The translations under genes were made by a program, and so were the position numbers. A stretch of DNA of 64,000 nucleotides, from assembly GCA_002454165.1 (NCBI GenBank), contig DKIG01000040.1:5289-69288 (forward strand). The letters run 5' to 3'. The notes under the pieces are model-generated. The model was not told the origin of the DNA. It saw only the letters and a list, made by a program, of their open reading frames with translations, and did no database searches. This document shows, in pieces, positions 42,535-51,157 of this stretch. Each line of letters starts with the position of its first letter. Position 1 is the first letter of the stretch. The stretch comes from Gammaproteobacteria bacterium UBA6724. GTDB taxonomy: Bacteria > Pseudomonadota > Gammaproteobacteria > Pseudomonadales > Azotimanducaceae.

Positions 42535-43554
42535 ATGAATTATGCACCTCTACAAGACACATTGCCACCTACGCAAGGACCGACCAGGGAAGCGCTTGTC
42601 CTGGTTAATCTAGGTACGCCAGACGCACCGCAAACCGATGCCATCCGCCGCTATCTAAAACAGTTTCTGTCGGACCGGCGAGTGGTCAATCTGTCAAAAT
42701 GGCTCTGGTTGCCCCTGCTGCACCTGTTTATCCTGCGCTTTCGTCCCCGCAAACTGATCTGGAAATATCGGATGATCTGGGGCACCAAAGACGGACCCAT
42801 CCGCAATATCACCCTTGCCCTCGCCCGCCGGCTGCAAACCAGGCTGAACACCTCAGACAAGAGCCTGATAGTTGCCGCCGCCATGACCTATGGTAACCCC
42901 TCGGTCAGCAGTGTGCTGAACAGGCTCATAGTTTCTGGCGTTGAGCGCATCGTCTTCATCCCTCTCTTCCCTCAGTTTGCCGGGGCAACCATCGGTGCTG
43001 CAAGGGATGCAATCAACCGAGCAGTAGCTCGCCAAGAGCGGAAACCGGATATCACTATCCTCAATAGTTACCACGCAAGACCCGCCTACATAAAAGCCCT
43101 GACATGTTCGATAAAAAAGGCGGCGTCATACAGGAAGGGCAGACCCAAGATAGTCTTCTCTTTCCACAATATTCCGGCGGCTCAAGCCAAGGCCGGCGAC
43201 CCCTATCCTGAACAGTGTCGTGAAACTGCCCGACTGGTCGCAATAGAACTTGGTTTGCCTGATGAACGATGGATGGTCACCTGGCAGTCCCGCTTCGGTC
43301 TCGCCAAATGGCTAGTGCCCACAACGAATGACACCATGCGCATGCTACCCGGGATGGGTGTCAAGGATGTGCTGGTGGTCTGCCCGGGATTTGCCGTTGA
43401 TTGCCTTGAGACGATTGAGGAGATCAGACTGTTGAACAAGGAGACCTTCCTCGCCGCCGAAGGTGAAAACTTTAATTATGTCAAGGCGCTTAATGCTACC
43501 CAGGCGCATGTTGATGTGATGATGGACCTACTTTCAGCAACTGACCAGGAGTAA
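42535..43554 (+). CDS. hemH: Ferrochelatase
   Basis: Inserts ferrous iron into protoporphyrin IX, the last step of haem synthesis. The 339-aa protein has the start LVLVNLGTPDAPQTDAIRRY, the conserved FLSDRRVV and RYLKQFLSD segments, the catalytic His in VFSFHNIPAAQAKAGDPYPE, and the acidic face PGFAVDCLETIEEI. ATG 42535 (MNYAPLQD) is favoured over a TTG 21 bases upstream; neither has a good ribosome site. The promoter of the divergent tRNA-fMet abuts this start. The atp operon follows 80 bases later with its own promoter. Confidence 0.93.
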   Translation: MNYAPLQDTLPPTQGPTREALVLVNLGTPDAPQTDAIRRYLKQFLSDRRVVNLSKWLWLPLLHLFILRFRPRKLIWKYRMIWGTKDGPIRNITLALARRLQTRLNTSDKSLIVAAAMTYGNPSVSSVLNRLIVSGVERIVFIPLFPQFAGATIGAARDAINRAVARQERKPDITILNSYHARPAYIKALTCSIKKAASYRKGRPKIVFSFHNIPAAQAKAGDPYPEQCRETARLVAIELGLPDERWMVTWQSRFGLAKWLVPTTNDTMRMLPGMGVKDVLVVCPGFAVDCLETIEEIRLLNKETFLAAEGENFNYVKALNATQAHVDVMMDLLSATDQE

Positions 43555-43566
43555 ACGCATCCTCGG

Positions 43567-43595
43567 TTGAATGCCCCGAACTTAATCACTATACT
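43567..43595 (+). promoter_or_regulatory. Candidate atp operon promoter
   Basis: TTGAAT (43567-43572) and TATACT (43590-43595) are spaced exactly 17 bases, about 40 bases upstream of atpI. This gives a predicted start near 43602 and a short leader. Confidence 0.65.
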
Positions 43596-43634
43596 CTCAA
43601 CGTTTTTGCACGATGGTCTCACGGGACGGTTTCA

Positions 43635-44012
43635 ATGTTTTCCAATATCACGAAATCCCCCGTCTACCGGATTGTTATCGCGCAGTTTGTTGCGACTCTT
43701 CTCATATCAGCGTCGTTTTTGATTATTGACCAAATAACAGCATGGTCAGCGTTGCTGGGCGGGTTGGTGTGTGTGATTCCGGGCGTCTATGTCCTGCTAT
43801 TCAGTAGTTGGAGACGACCCCAGGCGGCGGAAGGCACTGGGTTGGGGATTATCCTCGGCGGCGAGGCAGGCAAGTACGGGTTGAGTATTCTGCTCTTTGT
43901 GCTGGTGTTTACGCTGGTACAGCCTCTTGACCCCCTGGTGTTTTTTGGCGTTTTTGGCGGCTTGCAGCTTTTTAATCTGATTCTGCCGAAGCTCAAGCAG
44001 GCTCAAACATGA
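43635..44012 (+). CDS. atpI: ATP synthase subunit I
   Basis: A 125-aa membrane protein with four hydrophobic helices, first gene of the atp operon. The start SPVYRIVIAQFVATLLISAS and the later GGEAGKYGLSILLFVLVFTL with ALLGGLVCVIPGVYVLL are typical. AtpI helps c-ring assembly and possibly magnesium supply but is not a stoichiometric part of the enzyme. Sequence conservation in this family is low; position and topology carry the call. Confidence 0.85.
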   Translation: MFSNITKSPVYRIVIAQFVATLLISASFLIIDQITAWSALLGGLVCVIPGVYVLLFSSWRRPQAAEGTGLGIILGGEAGKYGLSILLFVLVFTLVQPLDPLVFFGVFGGLQLFNLILPKLKQAQT

Positions 44013-44039
44013 TAAACAGAGACTCATAGAAAATTAGAC

Positions 44040-44873
44040 ATGCCAGGCGACACACTTACTACAGAAGAATATATCCAGCATCACCTGACGAACCTGACTT
44101 ACGGGCGCTTCCCAAATGGCGAATGGGGCATTGCTCAGGGTGCGGAAGATATTGCGGAAATGGGTTTCTGGGCGATCAATCTTGACACCCTCTTCTGGTC
44201 AATGACCCTCGGGATTGTATTCCTAACGATGTTTACCCTTGCCGCCAAAAGGGCGACACCCGATGTACCGGGCAGGTTGCAAAATCTCTGTGAACTGGCG
44301 GTGGAATTTGTTGAGAAGAATATCACCCAGGTCTTTGGCAGTAGGCCCAACCCTATTATCGGTCCCCTGTCGCTGACAATACTGGTCTGGGTCTTCCTGA
44401 TGAACCTGATGGACCTGGTGCCGGTGGATTTCATCCCCTACCTGGCGCAACTTGCCGGTGTGCATTACTTCAAGGTAGTACCCACAACAGACCCTAATGC
44501 GACGCTTGGCATGGCACTGGGGGTGTTTTTCCTGGTGCTTTATTACAACCTTAAAATCAAGGGTCCAATCAAGTTCAGCACAGGTTTTGTAACGCATCCC
44601 ATACCTCATTGGAGCATGTACTGGTTTAACTTTATTCTTGAGATTGTGGATATGCTGGCGAAACCTCTCTCCCACGGCCTGCGCCTGTTCGGTAATCTTT
44701 ATGCTGGGGAAATGATTTTTATCCTGATCGCCCTGCTACCCTTTTATGCTCAGTGGGTCTTGTCTGTGCCCTGGGCAATCTTTCATATTTTGATTATTTG
44801 CCTTCAAGCGTTTGTGTTTATGATTTTGACGATTGTTTATCTGGCCCAGGCGCATACAGTGGATGAACACTAA
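44040..44873 (+). CDS. atpB: ATP synthase subunit a
   Basis: Membrane stator subunit that forms the proton half-channels against the c-ring. The 277-aa protein has VFLMNLMDLVPVDFIPYLAQ, the essential arginine in PLSHGLRLFGNLYAGEMIF and the C-terminal helix IFHILIICLQAFVFMILTIV. Length and motifs match the E. coli-type AtpB. It lies 27 bases after atpI. Confidence 0.96.
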   Translation: MPGDTLTTEEYIQHHLTNLTYGRFPNGEWGIAQGAEDIAEMGFWAINLDTLFWSMTLGIVFLTMFTLAAKRATPDVPGRLQNLCELAVEFVEKNITQVFGSRPNPIIGPLSLTILVWVFLMNLMDLVPVDFIPYLAQLAGVHYFKVVPTTDPNATLGMALGVFFLVLYYNLKIKGPIKFSTGFVTHPIPHWSMYWFNFILEIVDMLAKPLSHGLRLFGNLYAGEMIFILIALLPFYAQWVLSVPWAIFHILIICLQAFVFMILTIVYLAQAHTVDEH

Positions 44874-44925
44874 GCGGGAAGGTGACAAAAACTTAACCCA
44901 CTGGACTCAAAAGCAGGAGTAACTT

Positions 44926-45153
44926 ATGGAACAATCGCTAATCTATATCGCCGGTGCAATCTTGATGGGTTTGGGTGCCACCGGTAGTGGCGTAGGTATT
45001 GGTATTCTCAGCGGCAAGTATCTTGAAGGTGTTGCCAGACAACCGGAACTGCAACCCATGCTGATGACCCAGCTCTTCATCTCCCTGGCGCTGGTGGACG
45101 CGGTACCCATCATAGGGGTGGGTATTTCGCTCTACTTGATATTTGCGCTCTAG
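44926..45153 (+). CDS. atpE: ATP synthase subunit c
   Basis: A 75-aa two-helix proteolipid of the rotor ring. It has the glycine-rich first helix GATGSGVGIGIL, the polar loop GVARQPEL and the ion-binding acid Asp58 in LALVDAVPIIGVG. Residues typical of sodium-binding rings are not seen, so proton coupling is expected. AGCAGGAGTAACTT provides a strong ribosome site, fitting the high copy number of this subunit. Confidence 0.97.
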   Translation: MEQSLIYIAGAILMGLGATGSGVGIGILSGKYLEGVARQPELQPMLMTQLFISLALVDAVPIIGVGISLYLIFAL

Positions 45154-45247
45154 GGATATGCACGCTGACTTGTCACAGCGGCTTGTCACAAACAGCGCAA
45201 GAGCCAGGCGGCTTGATGATGTGTTTAACGAAGGAGTCTAGCAATCC

Positions 45248-45718
45248 GTGAATATTCAACTGACCATGCTGGGGCAATTGATTTCATTTGTCCTCTTCGT
45301 GCTCTTCTGCATGAAGTTTGTCTGGCCCCATCTCACTGCAATAATGCGCGAAAGGCAAAGGAACATAGCGGAAGGGCTAAACAAGGCAGCAGCCGCAGAA
45401 AAGCAGTTAGAAGAGGCCGGTGCCCAGGTAGAAGCAGAGTTAGCGGCGGCAAAGCAACAATCCGCCGACCTGATTGCACAGGCAAGGAATCGTGCCAGCC
45501 AGATCCTGGAAGCATCAAAGACTCAGGCCGCCGAGGAAGCAGACCGCATTATTCAAGGTGCTCAGGCAGAGATAGACCAGGGGGTCAATCGTGCCAAAGA
45601 GGAGTTGAGAATCAGGGTCGGTGAACTCGCTATTGAGGGTGCGGAAAAAATACTTGAAACCAATGTTGACCAGGCTGCTCACCAGGCAATGCTCAGCCGA
45701 CTTGCCAAGCAGTTATAG
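45248..45718 (+). CDS. atpF: ATP synthase subunit b
   Basis: A 156-aa peripheral-stalk subunit: one N-terminal membrane helix (MLGQLISFVLFVLFCMKFVW) followed by a long charged coiled coil rich in Ala/Glu/Lys and the conserved C-terminal VGELAIEGAEKILE. It starts at GTG 45248, about 11 bases after AAGGAG. It has the same length as E. coli AtpF. Confidence 0.96.
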   Translation: MNIQLTMLGQLISFVLFVLFCMKFVWPHLTAIMRERQRNIAEGLNKAAAAEKQLEEAGAQVEAELAAAKQQSADLIAQARNRASQILEASKTQAAEEADRIIQGAQAEIDQGVNRAKEELRIRVGELAIEGAEKILETNVDQAAHQAMLSRLAKQL

Positions 45719-45755
45719 CGCGGCATCGGCTTAGCAGGGAGCACAGAGAGGACCC

Positions 45756-46298
45756 ATGGCGGAATCTGAACTAACGACAATTGCCCGGCCCTATGCCAGG
45801 GCAGTTTTCGCTTATGCCACTTCGCAACCTGATGGGCTTGCTTCCTGGGCCACAAGATTGGAGATGCTAAAAGTCGCGATTGAAACACCAGCAGTGCGGG
45901 GGACACTTGAGAATCCGCGCTGGACGACTGAGGACAAAACTACCTTTCTGGGTCAGTTGATGGATAATTTTCTCGCCGATGAGGGGCATCGTTTTCTGAA
46001 AGTCCTGGCGGGGCATGGTCGACTGATGCTGATACCGATGATAGCCACCTTGTTTAAACAACTTAAATCCAATTATGAGAAGACCCTGGAGGTTGCCGTC
46101 ACCAGCGCGTTTGAAATAACAGAAGCGGAAAACTCCCTATTGAGCGAGGCGCTGAAAAGAAAATTGCAGCGGGAAATCAAACTGGAAACCGCCGTTGACA
46201 AGAGTTTGATTGGCGGTCTTATCATCAAGGCTGGAGATATGGTGATTGATGATTCGGTCTCAGGCAGACTCACCAAATTGTCCGGTGCGTTGAGCTGA
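45756..46298 (+). CDS. atpH: ATP synthase subunit delta
   Basis: A 180-aa subunit linking F1 to the peripheral stalk. It has the family start ELTTIARPYARAVFAYA and the C-terminal signature DKSLIGGLIIKAGDMVIDDS followed by SGRLTKLSGAL. It is preceded by AGAGAGGACCC. Unlike most operons, where atpA follows within a few bases, about 200 bases of repeat DNA separate it from atpA. Confidence 0.96.
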   Translation: MAESELTTIARPYARAVFAYATSQPDGLASWATRLEMLKVAIETPAVRGTLENPRWTTEDKTTFLGQLMDNFLADEGHRFLKVLAGHGRLMLIPMIATLFKQLKSNYEKTLEVAVTSAFEITEAENSLLSEALKRKLQREIKLETAVDKSLIGGLIIKAGDMVIDDSVSGRLTKLSGALS

Positions 46299-46308
46299 GC
46301 CTGTTGAA

Positions 46309-46494
46309 ATGAACCAACAATTTACAATCTTTACACGAGCAACCGCTGAGGGGACTCCTACAAAAACCGCTGAGGGCTCTTTTACAATCTTTACACAAAC
46401 AACCGCTGAGGGCTCTTCTACAATCTTTACACAAACAACCGCTGAGGGGACTCCTACAAAAACCGCTGAGGGCTCTTCTCATACATTCCTTTAG
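46309..46494 (+). CDS. Repetitive mini-ORF between atpH and atpA
   Basis: A 61-codon open frame starting 10 bases after the atpH stop and ending 10 bases before the atpA start. It is made of two peptide units, FTIFTxxTAEG and TPTKTAEGS, in the order A-B-A-A-B. Every repeat spacing is a multiple of three, so the frame is kept. There is no recognisable family, no signal peptide and no good ribosome site, though translation could continue from atpH by reinitiation. It may be a real small peptide, a spacer that keeps ribosomes moving to atpA, or merely an open repeat. Whether it is expressed cannot be told from sequence. Confidence 0.4.
   Translation: MNQQFTIFTRATAEGTPTKTAEGSFTIFTQTTAEGSSTIFTQTTAEGTPTKTAEGSSHTFL
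46321..46476 (+). repeat. Composite tandem repeat inside the atp operon
   Basis: Unit A (32 bases, containing CAATCTTTACAC and ending CCGCTGAGGG) occurs at 46321-46352, 46381-46412 and 46417-46448. Unit B (28 bases, starting GACTCCTACAAAAACCGC) occurs at 46353-46380 and 46449-46476. The decamer CCGCTGAGGG is therefore present five times. Copies are nearly identical, implying recent duplication. Confidence 0.9.
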
Positions 46495-46504
46495 GTAGAT
46501 GGAT

Positions 46505-48049
46505 ATGCAACAACTAAATCCTTCCGAAATCAGCGAGATCATCAAGCAAAGAATTGCCAAGCTGGATGTCTCCTTTGAAACCAGCAATGAAGGCACTATC
46601 GTCAGCGTGTCCGACGGCATTGTGAGAATCCACGGGCTTGCCAAGGTGCAGAACGGCGAGATGATTGAATTCCCCAATAATCTCTTTGGCTTCGCGTTGA
46701 ACCTGGAGCGGGACTCGGTCGGCTCAGTCATGCTAGGCAATTACAAAAGCCTCCAGGAAGGCATGATCGCCAAATGTACCGGGCGAATCCTTGAAGTACC
46801 CACGGGACCGGAATTGTTGGGCAGGGTCGTGGACGCCCTCGGTAGCCCGATTGACGGCAAAGGACCGATCAATGCGACAAGTTCATCACCGGTGGAAAAA
46901 GTCGCACCCGGCGTGATTGCCAGACAGCATGTTGACCAGCCGGTACAGACCGGGCTCAAATGTATTGATTCAATGATTCCGGTCGGCAGGGGCCAGCGAG
47001 AGCTGATCATTGGCGACCGGCAGACCGGCAAGACCGCCATCGCCATTGATACCATCATCAACCAAACCGCCTCTGGCATTAAGTGTGTTTATGTCGCTAT
47101 AGGGCAGAAGTTGTCATCGGTTGCCAATGTTGTTCACACCCTGGAAGAACACGGTGCCATGGAGAACACCATACTTGTCGTTGCCGGTGCCTCCGACCCG
47201 GCACCCATGCAGTATCTCTCTGCCTACTCGGGATGTGCCATGGGTGAATATTTCCGGGACCGTGGCGAGGATGCACTGATTATCTATGACGACCTGACCA
47301 AGCAGGCCTGGGCATATCGCCAGGTTTCTCTGCTACTGCGTCGCCCGCCAGGCCGGGAAGCCTATCCCGGCGATGTGTTTTACCTCCACTCTCGGTTGCT
47401 GGAACGCGCTGCTCGGGTCAACGCCGATTATGTTGAGAAATTTACTGCCGGCGAAGTGAAAGGACGAACCGGCTCTCTCACCGCCCTGCCCATCATTGAA
47501 ACTCAGGCAGGTGATGTGTCCGCCTTTGTACCCACCAATGTTATTTCAATTACCGACGGTCAGATATTCCTTGAGTCAGACAAGTTCAATGCGGGTGAAA
47601 GGCCAGCGATGAATCCAGGTATTTCTGTTTCCCGGGTGGGTGGTGATGCCCAGGTCAAATTCATGTCAAAGATTTCCGGCGGCATCAAACTGGCTCTCGC
47701 CCAGTACCGGGAACTTGCCGCCTTCTCGCAATTTGCCTCCGATCTTGACGATGCCACCAGGCGCCAACTGGAACATGGTGAACGGATCAACGAACTGATG
47801 AAGCAAAAGCAGTATTCACCCATGAGCGTGGCGGAAATGGGCGTCGTCTTGTACGCCGCTAACGCAGGCTTCCTGGAAGATGTTGAGGTGAATAAGGTGC
47901 TTGACTTTGAAGCCGCACTCTTGTCCTGCATGAACTCGGAACATGCAGAGTTTATGTCAGAAGTGAATCGCGAAGGTGCCTACACGGATGAGGTGGTGGC
48001 GTCTATGCACAAGGCGATTGAGACCTTCAAAGCAACCCAAGCCTGGTAA
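46505..48049 (+). CDS. atpA: ATP synthase subunit alpha
   Basis: Non-catalytic nucleotide-binding F1 subunit, 514 aa. It starts MQQLNPSEISEIIKQRIAKL like E. coli AtpA. It has the P-loop GDRQTGKTAIAIDTI, the DDLTKQAWAYRQVSLLLRRP segment and the arginine-finger region PAMNPGISVSRVGG. ATG 46505 is preferred over ATG 46499 because it matches the family start and stands nine bases after AGG. Confidence 0.97.
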   Translation: MQQLNPSEISEIIKQRIAKLDVSFETSNEGTIVSVSDGIVRIHGLAKVQNGEMIEFPNNLFGFALNLERDSVGSVMLGNYKSLQEGMIAKCTGRILEVPTGPELLGRVVDALGSPIDGKGPINATSSSPVEKVAPGVIARQHVDQPVQTGLKCIDSMIPVGRGQRELIIGDRQTGKTAIAIDTIINQTASGIKCVYVAIGQKLSSVANVVHTLEEHGAMENTILVVAGASDPAPMQYLSAYSGCAMGEYFRDRGEDALIIYDDLTKQAWAYRQVSLLLRRPPGREAYPGDVFYLHSRLLERAARVNADYVEKFTAGEVKGRTGSLTALPIIETQAGDVSAFVPTNVISITDGQIFLESDKFNAGERPAMNPGISVSRVGGDAQVKFMSKISGGIKLALAQYRELAAFSQFASDLDDATRRQLEHGERINELMKQKQYSPMSVAEMGVVLYAANAGFLEDVEVNKVLDFEAALLSCMNSEHAEFMSEVNREGAYTDEVVASMHKAIETFKATQAW

Positions 48050-48075
48050 AGACTCAGCGACAGGACGAATCAATC

Positions 48076-48936
48076 ATGGCAAAAGCCAAAGAGCTGCGTA
48101 AACAGATCGGTAGCATCAGAAACACTCAGAAAATCACTAGCGCCATGGAAATGGTCGCAGCAAGCAAAATGCGCAAGGCGCAGGAGCGGATGGCAAGGGG
48201 CCGCCCCTATTCCAACCATATTCGCGAGGTGATTGGTCATGTGGCAAATGCCTCGTCGGAATATCAGCACAAATTTATGCAGGAACGGGAAGTGAAGCGG
48301 GTAGGTTTTATTGTGGTCACCACCGACCGGGGACTTTGCGGCGGCTTGAATGTGAACCTGTTGAAAACCGTGATTACCGACCTGCGGAAGTGGTCAGAGC
48401 GGGGCGTTGAATATGACCTTTGTCTCATCGGTAACAAGGGCGTGCAGTTTTTCCGCAGCTACGGTGGACACGTCATAGCGGCGAGTCGCCATATCAGTGA
48501 AACCCCTGGGATAAATGAACTGATTGGCAATATCAAAGTACTCCTGGATGCTTTTGATGCAGGGAAGATCGACAAAATATTTCTCGCCAACAATGTCTTC
48601 GTCAACACCATGACGCAAAAACCGACCATCCGCCAGTTAGTACCGCTGGATGCAGCGGATGATGAATACCTCAAACATCGCTGGGATTACATCTATGAAC
48701 CAGACTCAAAGCAACTGATTGAAGGTCTGCTCACCCGATTTATTGAATCCCAGGTTTATCAGGCGGTGGTTGAGAATGTGGCTTGCGAGCAGGCCGCCAA
48801 GATGATCGCCATGAAGAGCGCCACCGAAAATGCAGGGGATTTAATCGACGAGCTTTCGTTGATGATGAACAATGCCCGGCAGGCGGCGATCACCCAGGAA
48901 CTCGCGGAAATTGTGGGTGGCGCGGCAGCTGTGTGA
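48076..48936 (+). CDS. atpG: ATP synthase subunit gamma
   Basis: Central rotor shaft of F1, 286 aa. N-terminal helix KELRKQIGSIRNTQKITSAM and ASKMRKAQ, the Rossmann core VTTDRGLCGGLNVNLLK and the C-terminal helix SATENAGDLIDELSLMMNNA, AAITQELAEIVGGA are all present. Length matches the family. It lies 26 bases after atpA. Confidence 0.97.
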   Translation: MAKAKELRKQIGSIRNTQKITSAMEMVAASKMRKAQERMARGRPYSNHIREVIGHVANASSEYQHKFMQEREVKRVGFIVVTTDRGLCGGLNVNLLKTVITDLRKWSERGVEYDLCLIGNKGVQFFRSYGGHVIAASRHISETPGINELIGNIKVLLDAFDAGKIDKIFLANNVFVNTMTQKPTIRQLVPLDAADDEYLKHRWDYIYEPDSKQLIEGLLTRFIESQVYQAVVENVACEQAAKMIAMKSATENAGDLIDELSLMMNNARQAAITQELAEIVGGAAAV

Positions 48937-49019
48937 AAAGCCGGACGCTCCACAGACACTGAACATCATGGACAAAAAATCAGAAGAAACGCAAACAAGA
49001 CACTCAAGAGGACATAACA

Positions 49020-50396
49020 ATGGGTAGTGGAAGTATCGTACAAGTCATAGGTGCGGTCATTGATGTTGAGTTCCCTCGGGAAGAAGTACCTCGAATCTAC
49101 GACGCTCTCTTGATTGATGACAAGGGCATCACGCTGGAAGTGCAGCAGCAACTCGGCGATGGCTTGGTCAGAACTATCGCCATGGGCAGTTCAGAAGGTA
49201 TCAGCCGGGGCTTATCTGTATCCAATACGGAGGCACCCATTTCTGTACCTGTGGGCGAGGGGACCCTGGGGCGGATTATGGATGTGCTTGGCAATCCGAT
49301 AGATGAGCAGGGACCAATCAAGGCAACGGAAAGAATGCCCATCCACGCTGCGCCGCCCGGTTTTGAAGAACAGGCAGGAGGCAGGGACCTGCTGGAAACG
49401 GGTGTCAAGGTCATTGATCTGATCTGCCCCTTCGCCAAGGGCGGCAAGGTAGGTCTCTTCGGCGGTGCGGGTGTCGGCAAGACCGTCACCATGCTAGAGC
49501 TGATCAACAACATCGCAAAGGAACATAGCGGCCTGTCGGTATTCGCTGGCGTCGGTGAACGCACTCGTGAGGGCAATGACTTCTATCACGAAATGCAGGA
49601 TGCAGGCATCCTTAACAAGATTGCCATGGTCTTTGGGCAGATGAACGAACCGCCCGGCAATCGGCTCCGGGTTGCCCTATCCGGCCTGACCATAGCGGAG
49701 AAGTTCCGAGACGATGGCAAGGATGTGCTGTTATTTATTGATAACATTTACCGTTACACCCTGGCAGGCACGGAAGTCTCGGCACTACTGGGGCGTATGC
49801 CCTCTGCGGTGGGTTACCAACCCACTCTGGCGGAGGAAATGGGCGTGCTACAAGAGCGCATTACCACCACCAAGGATGGCTCTATTACTTCCGTCCAGGC
49901 TGTTTATGTTCCTGCGGACGATCTGACCGACCCCTCGCCAGCCACTACCTTTGCGCACCTGGATTCCACTGTGACCCTGTCCCGTGACATTGCCGCTTTG
50001 GGCATTTATCCGGCCGTTGATCCGCTTGATTCAACATCCAGGCAACTGGATCCGCTCATCGTGGGTGAAGAACATTACCAGGTCGCCCAGGGGGTGCAGA
50101 GCATCCTGCAACGATACAAGGAATTGAAAGACATCATCGCCATCCTGGGCATGGATGAATTGTCCGAAGAGGATCGGCTCACCGTGTATCGCGCCAGGAA
50201 GGTCAGCCAGTTCTTCTCCCAGCCCATGCATGTGGCGGAGGTGTTTACCGGTCAACCGGGGGTTTATGTGTCGCTTATTGATACGATTCAGAGCTTCAAG
50301 GGGATTTTGGACGGCAAGTATGACAAGCTGCCAGAAGCCGCATTCAGCATGGTGGGCAGTATTGAAGGTGCCATTGAAAAAGCGAAGACTCTCTAG
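49020..50396 (+). CDS. atpD: ATP synthase subunit beta
   Basis: Catalytic F1 subunit, 458 aa. P-loop GGAGVGKTVTMLELI, catalytic Glu in VGERTREGNDFYHEM, Walker B LLFIDNIYRYTLAGTEVSAL and the DELSEEDR sequence near the C-terminus are all present. The DNIYRYT form, with Ile-Tyr instead of Ile-Phe, is the one found in E. coli. AAGAGGACATAACA precedes ATG 49020. Confidence 0.98.
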   Translation: MGSGSIVQVIGAVIDVEFPREEVPRIYDALLIDDKGITLEVQQQLGDGLVRTIAMGSSEGISRGLSVSNTEAPISVPVGEGTLGRIMDVLGNPIDEQGPIKATERMPIHAAPPGFEEQAGGRDLLETGVKVIDLICPFAKGGKVGLFGGAGVGKTVTMLELINNIAKEHSGLSVFAGVGERTREGNDFYHEMQDAGILNKIAMVFGQMNEPPGNRLRVALSGLTIAEKFRDDGKDVLLFIDNIYRYTLAGTEVSALLGRMPSAVGYQPTLAEEMGVLQERITTTKDGSITSVQAVYVPADDLTDPSPATTFAHLDSTVTLSRDIAALGIYPAVDPLDSTSRQLDPLIVGEEHYQVAQGVQSILQRYKELKDIIAILGMDELSEEDRLTVYRARKVSQFFSQPMHVAEVFTGQPGVYVSLIDTIQSFKGILDGKYDKLPEAAFSMVGSIEGAIEKAKTL

Positions 50397-50408
50397 GAAC
50401 CAACTGTC

Positions 50409-50831
50409 ATGGCAAGCACAGTATTTTGTAGCATCGTGAGTGCGGAGGAAGAAATCTTTTCCGGGCAGGTGGGGATGGTGGTGGTGTCCGGCACCATCGG
50501 CGAGTTGGGTATCATGCCCGGTCATACGCCCCTGTTAAGTGGTATCAAACCAGGACCAGTTAGATTGATTCTTGAAGACGGTGAGGAAGAAGTCTTCTTT
50601 GCCTCTGGCGGCTATGTTGAAGTGCAACCCTCGGCTATCACCATACTGGCGGATACCGCATTGAGAGCAGATGATCTGGACGAGGCAGCGGCACTGGAAG
50701 CACGGCAAAAAGCCGAGAAGGAACTGGCTGACCAACGTGCCGACATTGACTTTGCGCGAGTAGCGGCGGACTTGCAGGAACAGGCGGCAATGCTCCGCAC
50801 CATTCAGAAAATGCGAGAGCGCAAGCGATAA
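50409..50831 (+). CDS. atpC: ATP synthase subunit epsilon
   Basis: A 140-aa rotor-stalk subunit and intrinsic inhibitor. The beta-sandwich has FCSIVSAEEEIFSGQVGMVV and GELGIMPGHTPLLSGIKPG, followed by a C-terminal helical hairpin (DLDEAAALEARQKAEKEL). It is the last gene of the operon, 12 bases after atpD. No convincing intrinsic terminator is seen in the next 130 bases; tRNA-Pro follows. Confidence 0.96.
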   Translation: MASTVFCSIVSAEEEIFSGQVGMVVVSGTIGELGIMPGHTPLLSGIKPGPVRLILEDGEEEVFFASGGYVEVQPSAITILADTALRADDLDEAAALEARQKAEKELADQRADIDFARVAADLQEQAAMLRTIQKMRERKR

Positions 50832-50969
50832 GAACCGACAAGGCTCTGATGCGCGGCCCTGGGTAGCACCTGAATTGACGAGGCATCATCCCCTATGCCA
50901 ATCCAGACAGAATAAAGTACAATGCCTGACTCTTTTTTAAGAGATGATTTTTTCAAAAAGCAGTCTTTT

Positions 50970-51046
50970 CGGGGCGTAGCGCAGTCTGGTAGCGCACCAC
51001 ACTGGGGGTGTGGTGGTCACAGGTTCAAATCCTGTCGTCCCGACCA
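50970..51046 (+). tRNA. tRNA-Pro (GGG)
   Basis: A 77-nt cloverleaf with encoded CCA. The acceptor is CGGGGCG/CGTCCCG, starting with C1-G72 and containing one G-U pair, the D-arm GCGCAGTCTGGTAGCGC, the anticodon stem CCACA/TGTGG around loop CTGGGGG (anticodon GGG, reading CCC), and the T-arm ACAGG-TTCAAAT-CCTGT. It is a single tRNA between the atp operon and holD-rimI. Confidence 0.95.
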
Positions 51047-51157
51047 GTTTTATTTCCCCTGACTCTGATAGGTAACATCCTTTGACGGGTTTTCTGTCCC
51101 CTTAAATAAAGAATATCGCTACACTGTCGCTCCAAAGACAGGCAACGGTAAAACCTT

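Noticed and set aside
46270..46740. Minus-strand frame across the atpH-atpA repeat with Cys-rich repeats
   Set aside because: It runs antisense into atpH and atpA coding regions and its repeats are only the complement of the tandem array.
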